Shown: positions 6,630 through 7,293 of the stretch, one piece after another
How positions within the stretch are numbered: the first letter of the stretch is position 1
Layout: each line of letters starts with the position of its first letter
Assembly (NCBI GenBank): GCA_037128705.1
Contig: JBAXVX010000071.1
Span: 1-7,293 of the forward strand
Source of the DNA: CAIVAT01 sp037128705
Lineage (GTDB): Bacteria > Bacteroidota > Bacteroidia > Bacteroidales > FEN-979
Reading direction: 5' to 3'
DNA: 7,293 nt
Position numbers and translations under genes: made by a program
Notes under the pieces: model-generated
The model's input: the letters and a program-made list of their open reading frames with translations, nothing else
Told to the model about the DNA's origin: nothing
The model's database searches: none

Positions 6630-6780
6630 AGCGTGGCTTGAAGCCGCACAGGATGATCTTTCTGCTGCTATTCAATTACTTCTGCTCCCTGCCGGGAAAC
6701 CATCGGGCGATGAGGCGAAATCATTCGTTAACTTAGCCTCACTGGTACTCCGGGAAGCAAAGCAATTTTTGAATAAGTAA
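6613..6780 (+). CDS. Internally deleted HEPN-domain protein (HepT-like remnant)
   Basis: 55 residues; HEPN proteins are usually about 110-140. The N-terminus MTEAWLEAAQDDLSAAIQLL resembles the first HEPN helix (W-L-x-x-A-x-x-D-L-x-x-A). The C-terminus GDEAKSFVNLASLVLREAKQFL resembles the last helix (E-A-x-x-x-x-x-A-x-x-V). They are joined by about ten residues (LLPAGKPSG), so the middle helices and the RX4-6H ribonuclease motif are missing. No Arg-x(4-6)-His is present anywhere. The start is ATG 6613, overlapping the MNT gene by 17 bp; an in-frame ATG at 6622 is an alternative and a GTG at 6583 is less likely. The reading frame is intact, so a short protein may still be made, but it should not be an active RNase. 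The assignment rests on position and two short helices. Confidence 0.6.
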   Translation: MKKMTEAWLEAAQDDLSAAIQLLLLPAGKPSGDEAKSFVNLASLVLREAKQFLNK

Positions 6781-6816
6781 ATTAAAGGATTACCATTTCA
6801 GCTAAGACCTGAAACC

Positions 6817-6851
6817 AAAAAAGGGAGCCCGCATCGCTGCAGACCCCCCTT
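6817..6851 (-). terminator. Strong intrinsic terminator on the minus strand
   Basis: On the minus strand AAGGGGGGTCTGCA (6851-6838) pairs over 14 positions with 6833-6820, closing a GCGA tetraloop (6837-6834, a GNRA loop), and the 3' arm runs into six T's (6822-6817). Ten pairs are Watson-Crick and four are G-T wobbles. The wobbles become A-C mismatches when read from the plus strand and no T-run follows there, so the direction is minus. It lies 22 bases after the TAG of the remnant at 6873. Confidence 0.85.
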
Positions 6852-6872
6852 CTCAAAATGAGTAGTCCCTAT

Positions 6873-7055
6873 CTAAAGGGTAATAGAAAGCTCGGCCGTA
6901 TGGCCGGGGGTATCGGTGGCTTTGGCGGTGATGGTGGCTCCTGCCACATCCTGTAAAGCCACGGTGGCGGTGAACTCATAATTTCCCGTGGCCATGTTAA
7001 GCGCACAGGCGCCCTCTTCGATCGTGAGTAAACCTGAACAAATGACAGACGACAG
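6873..7055 (-). pseudogene. 3' end of a decayed gene for an Ig-like/surface-type protein
   Basis: A minus-strand open frame ends at TAG 6875-6873. From about 7028 it reads as a plausible protein C-terminus of 51 residues: LTIEEGACALN, then GNYEFTATVAL, then ATITAKATDTPGHTAEL and SITL. The alternating strand pattern, G-x-Y-x-F-T-x-T-V and A-T-D-x-x-G-x-T-A resemble terminal Ig-like or similar domains of large extracellular proteins. Codon third positions are G/C-rich as in real genes. No convincing start exists; going upstream, the frame enters the heptamer cluster and stops at TGA (7058-7056). A good terminator follows the stop, as for a genuine gene end. I infer a 5'-deleted remnant; the exact family is not recognised. 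Confidence 0.55.
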
Positions 7056-7075
7056 TCATCCGTCATCGGTCATTG
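7043..7075. repeat. Heptamer cluster with a change of direction
   Basis: TGACAGA and CGACAGT (7043-7056) meet three units GTCATCC, GTCATCG and GTCATTG (7055-7075). The latter are the reverse complement of TGACNNN units, so the family is present in both orientations, giving an ATGAC/GTCAT inverted repeat (7042-7046 with 7055-7059). GTCATTG is exactly the reverse complement of a rotation of the unit at 1-62. Confidence 0.65.
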
Positions 7076-7151
7076 TCCCTTGAGTTGCAACCAGGATATG
7101 AAAGGTTGAGGTAATAGATGAGTTACCGGCAAGTTTTGGAGTTACTCTTCT

Positions 7152-7185
7152 AAATATTTGTTTCCTAATAAAGAAACAAATATTT
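7152..7185. repeat. Perfect 13-bp inverted repeat, probable operator
   Basis: AAATATTTGTTTC (7152-7164) and GAAACAAATATTT (7173-7185) are exact reverse complements around an 8-bp spacer. The left arm contains the -33 element and the right arm overlaps the -7 element of the promoter for the RelE-like gene. A dimeric DNA-binding protein here would block the promoter. By analogy with toxin-antitoxin operons the likely binder is the antitoxin encoded past the right edge; this is inference. Confidence 0.85.
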
Positions 7186-7188
7186 TTG
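7157..7188 (+). promoter_or_regulatory. Consensus Bacteroidetes promoter for the RelE-like toxin gene
   Basis: TTTG at 7157-7160, a 20-base spacer, and TATTTTTG at 7181-7188, a perfect TAnnTTTG. Spacing is ideal. Transcription would begin near 7195, leaving a leader of about ten bases before ATG 7205. Confidence 0.8.
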
Positions 7189-7204
7189 CACAAACGTTTT
7201 TAAT

Positions 7205-7293
7205 ATGACTGCAAAATTTCGGGTTCAGTTTTTAGAAGAAGCAGCATGGTTTCTTGATAATCTTGACGAAAAACCAAGAGATAAAATTATTTA
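7205..7293 (+). CDS. RelE/HigB (Gp49-like) toxin, N-terminal part, cut by window edge
   Basis: Twenty-nine codons are visible: MTAKFRVQFLEEA followed by AWFLDNLDEKPRDKII. The pattern K-F-x-V-x-F-L-E-E-A, F-L-D-x-L-D-E-K and R-x-K-I is typical of the N-terminus of RelE/ParE-superfamily toxins of the phage Gp49-like/HigB type, which are small ribosome-dependent mRNA interferases of about 100-120 residues. In HigBA-type modules the toxin gene comes first, followed by an XRE-family antitoxin that represses the operon. The promoter overlapped by a perfect palindrome fits that layout. The catalytic C-terminal half and any antitoxin lie beyond the edge, so activity cannot be judged. Confidence 0.75.
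   Translation, partial: MTAKFRVQFLEEAAWFLDNLDEKPRDKII

Larger units (their letters stand above)
6781..7204. other. 424-bp region without an intact gene
   Basis: Between the HEPN remnant and the RelE-like gene. It holds, in order, a minus-strand terminator (6817-6851), a minus-strand gene remnant (6873-7055), a heptamer cluster (7043-7075), about 75 bases in which I see only a 5-bp inverted repeat GGTAA/TTACC (7110-7114 with 7123-7127), and the promoter-operator of the RelE-like gene (7152-7188). Confidence 0.7.

Noticed and set aside
6869..7066. A minus-strand frame starting with ATG next to the gene remnant
   Set aside because: Its Pro/Ser/Arg-rich translation looks like an out-of-frame reading; the neighbouring frame ending at 6873 gives a far more protein-like sequence.

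Overview
The window looks like part of a Bacteroidota genome, probably an environmental Bacteroidales-type lineage. The evidence is the SLBB export protein and Wzz pair with Bacteroidetes-type sequence features, starts preceded by A/T-rich leaders instead of Shine-Dalgarno sites, and two promoters matching the Bacteroidetes TTTG / TAnnTTTG consensus. Finer placement is not possible from this sequence alone.

Left part (1-917): a perfect 7-bp tandem array and three degenerate heptamers lie just past the stop of a minus-strand gene for a secreted DUF3108-family protein. Centre (1074-6193): a same-strand surface-polysaccharide operon diverges from it. It encodes an outer-membrane polysaccharide export protein with about six SLBB repeats, a Wzz-like chain-length regulator without a kinase domain, an unrecognised single-span membrane protein, and a FlaA1/CapD-type membrane protein that has lost its first Rossmann domain and most of its catalytic domain. 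The first two would form an export machine spanning the envelope. The third probably works with it. The fourth is probably no longer an active sugar dehydratase/epimerase.

Right part (6194-7293): an accessory patch. A good promoter drives an MNT nucleotidyltransferase with an intact catalytic triad, overlapping a 55-codon HEPN partner that has lost its core. Next come a strong minus-strand terminator and the 3' end of a minus-strand gene with Ig-like surface-protein character, cut off at another heptamer cluster. The window ends in the first 29 codons of a RelE/HigB (Gp49-like) toxin behind a consensus promoter embedded in a perfect 13-bp inverted repeat.

The recurring oddity is a family of short 7-bp tandem repeats (TGACNNN and TGAAACY types) at nearly every gene border. 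One overlaps the start of the 181-residue gene, so a change of a single unit would swap its TTG start for an ATG coupled to the upstream stop codon. I did not find a clearly new defence or biosynthetic system; the best leads are this repeat family, the eroded MNT/HEPN pair and the promoter-operator at the right edge.
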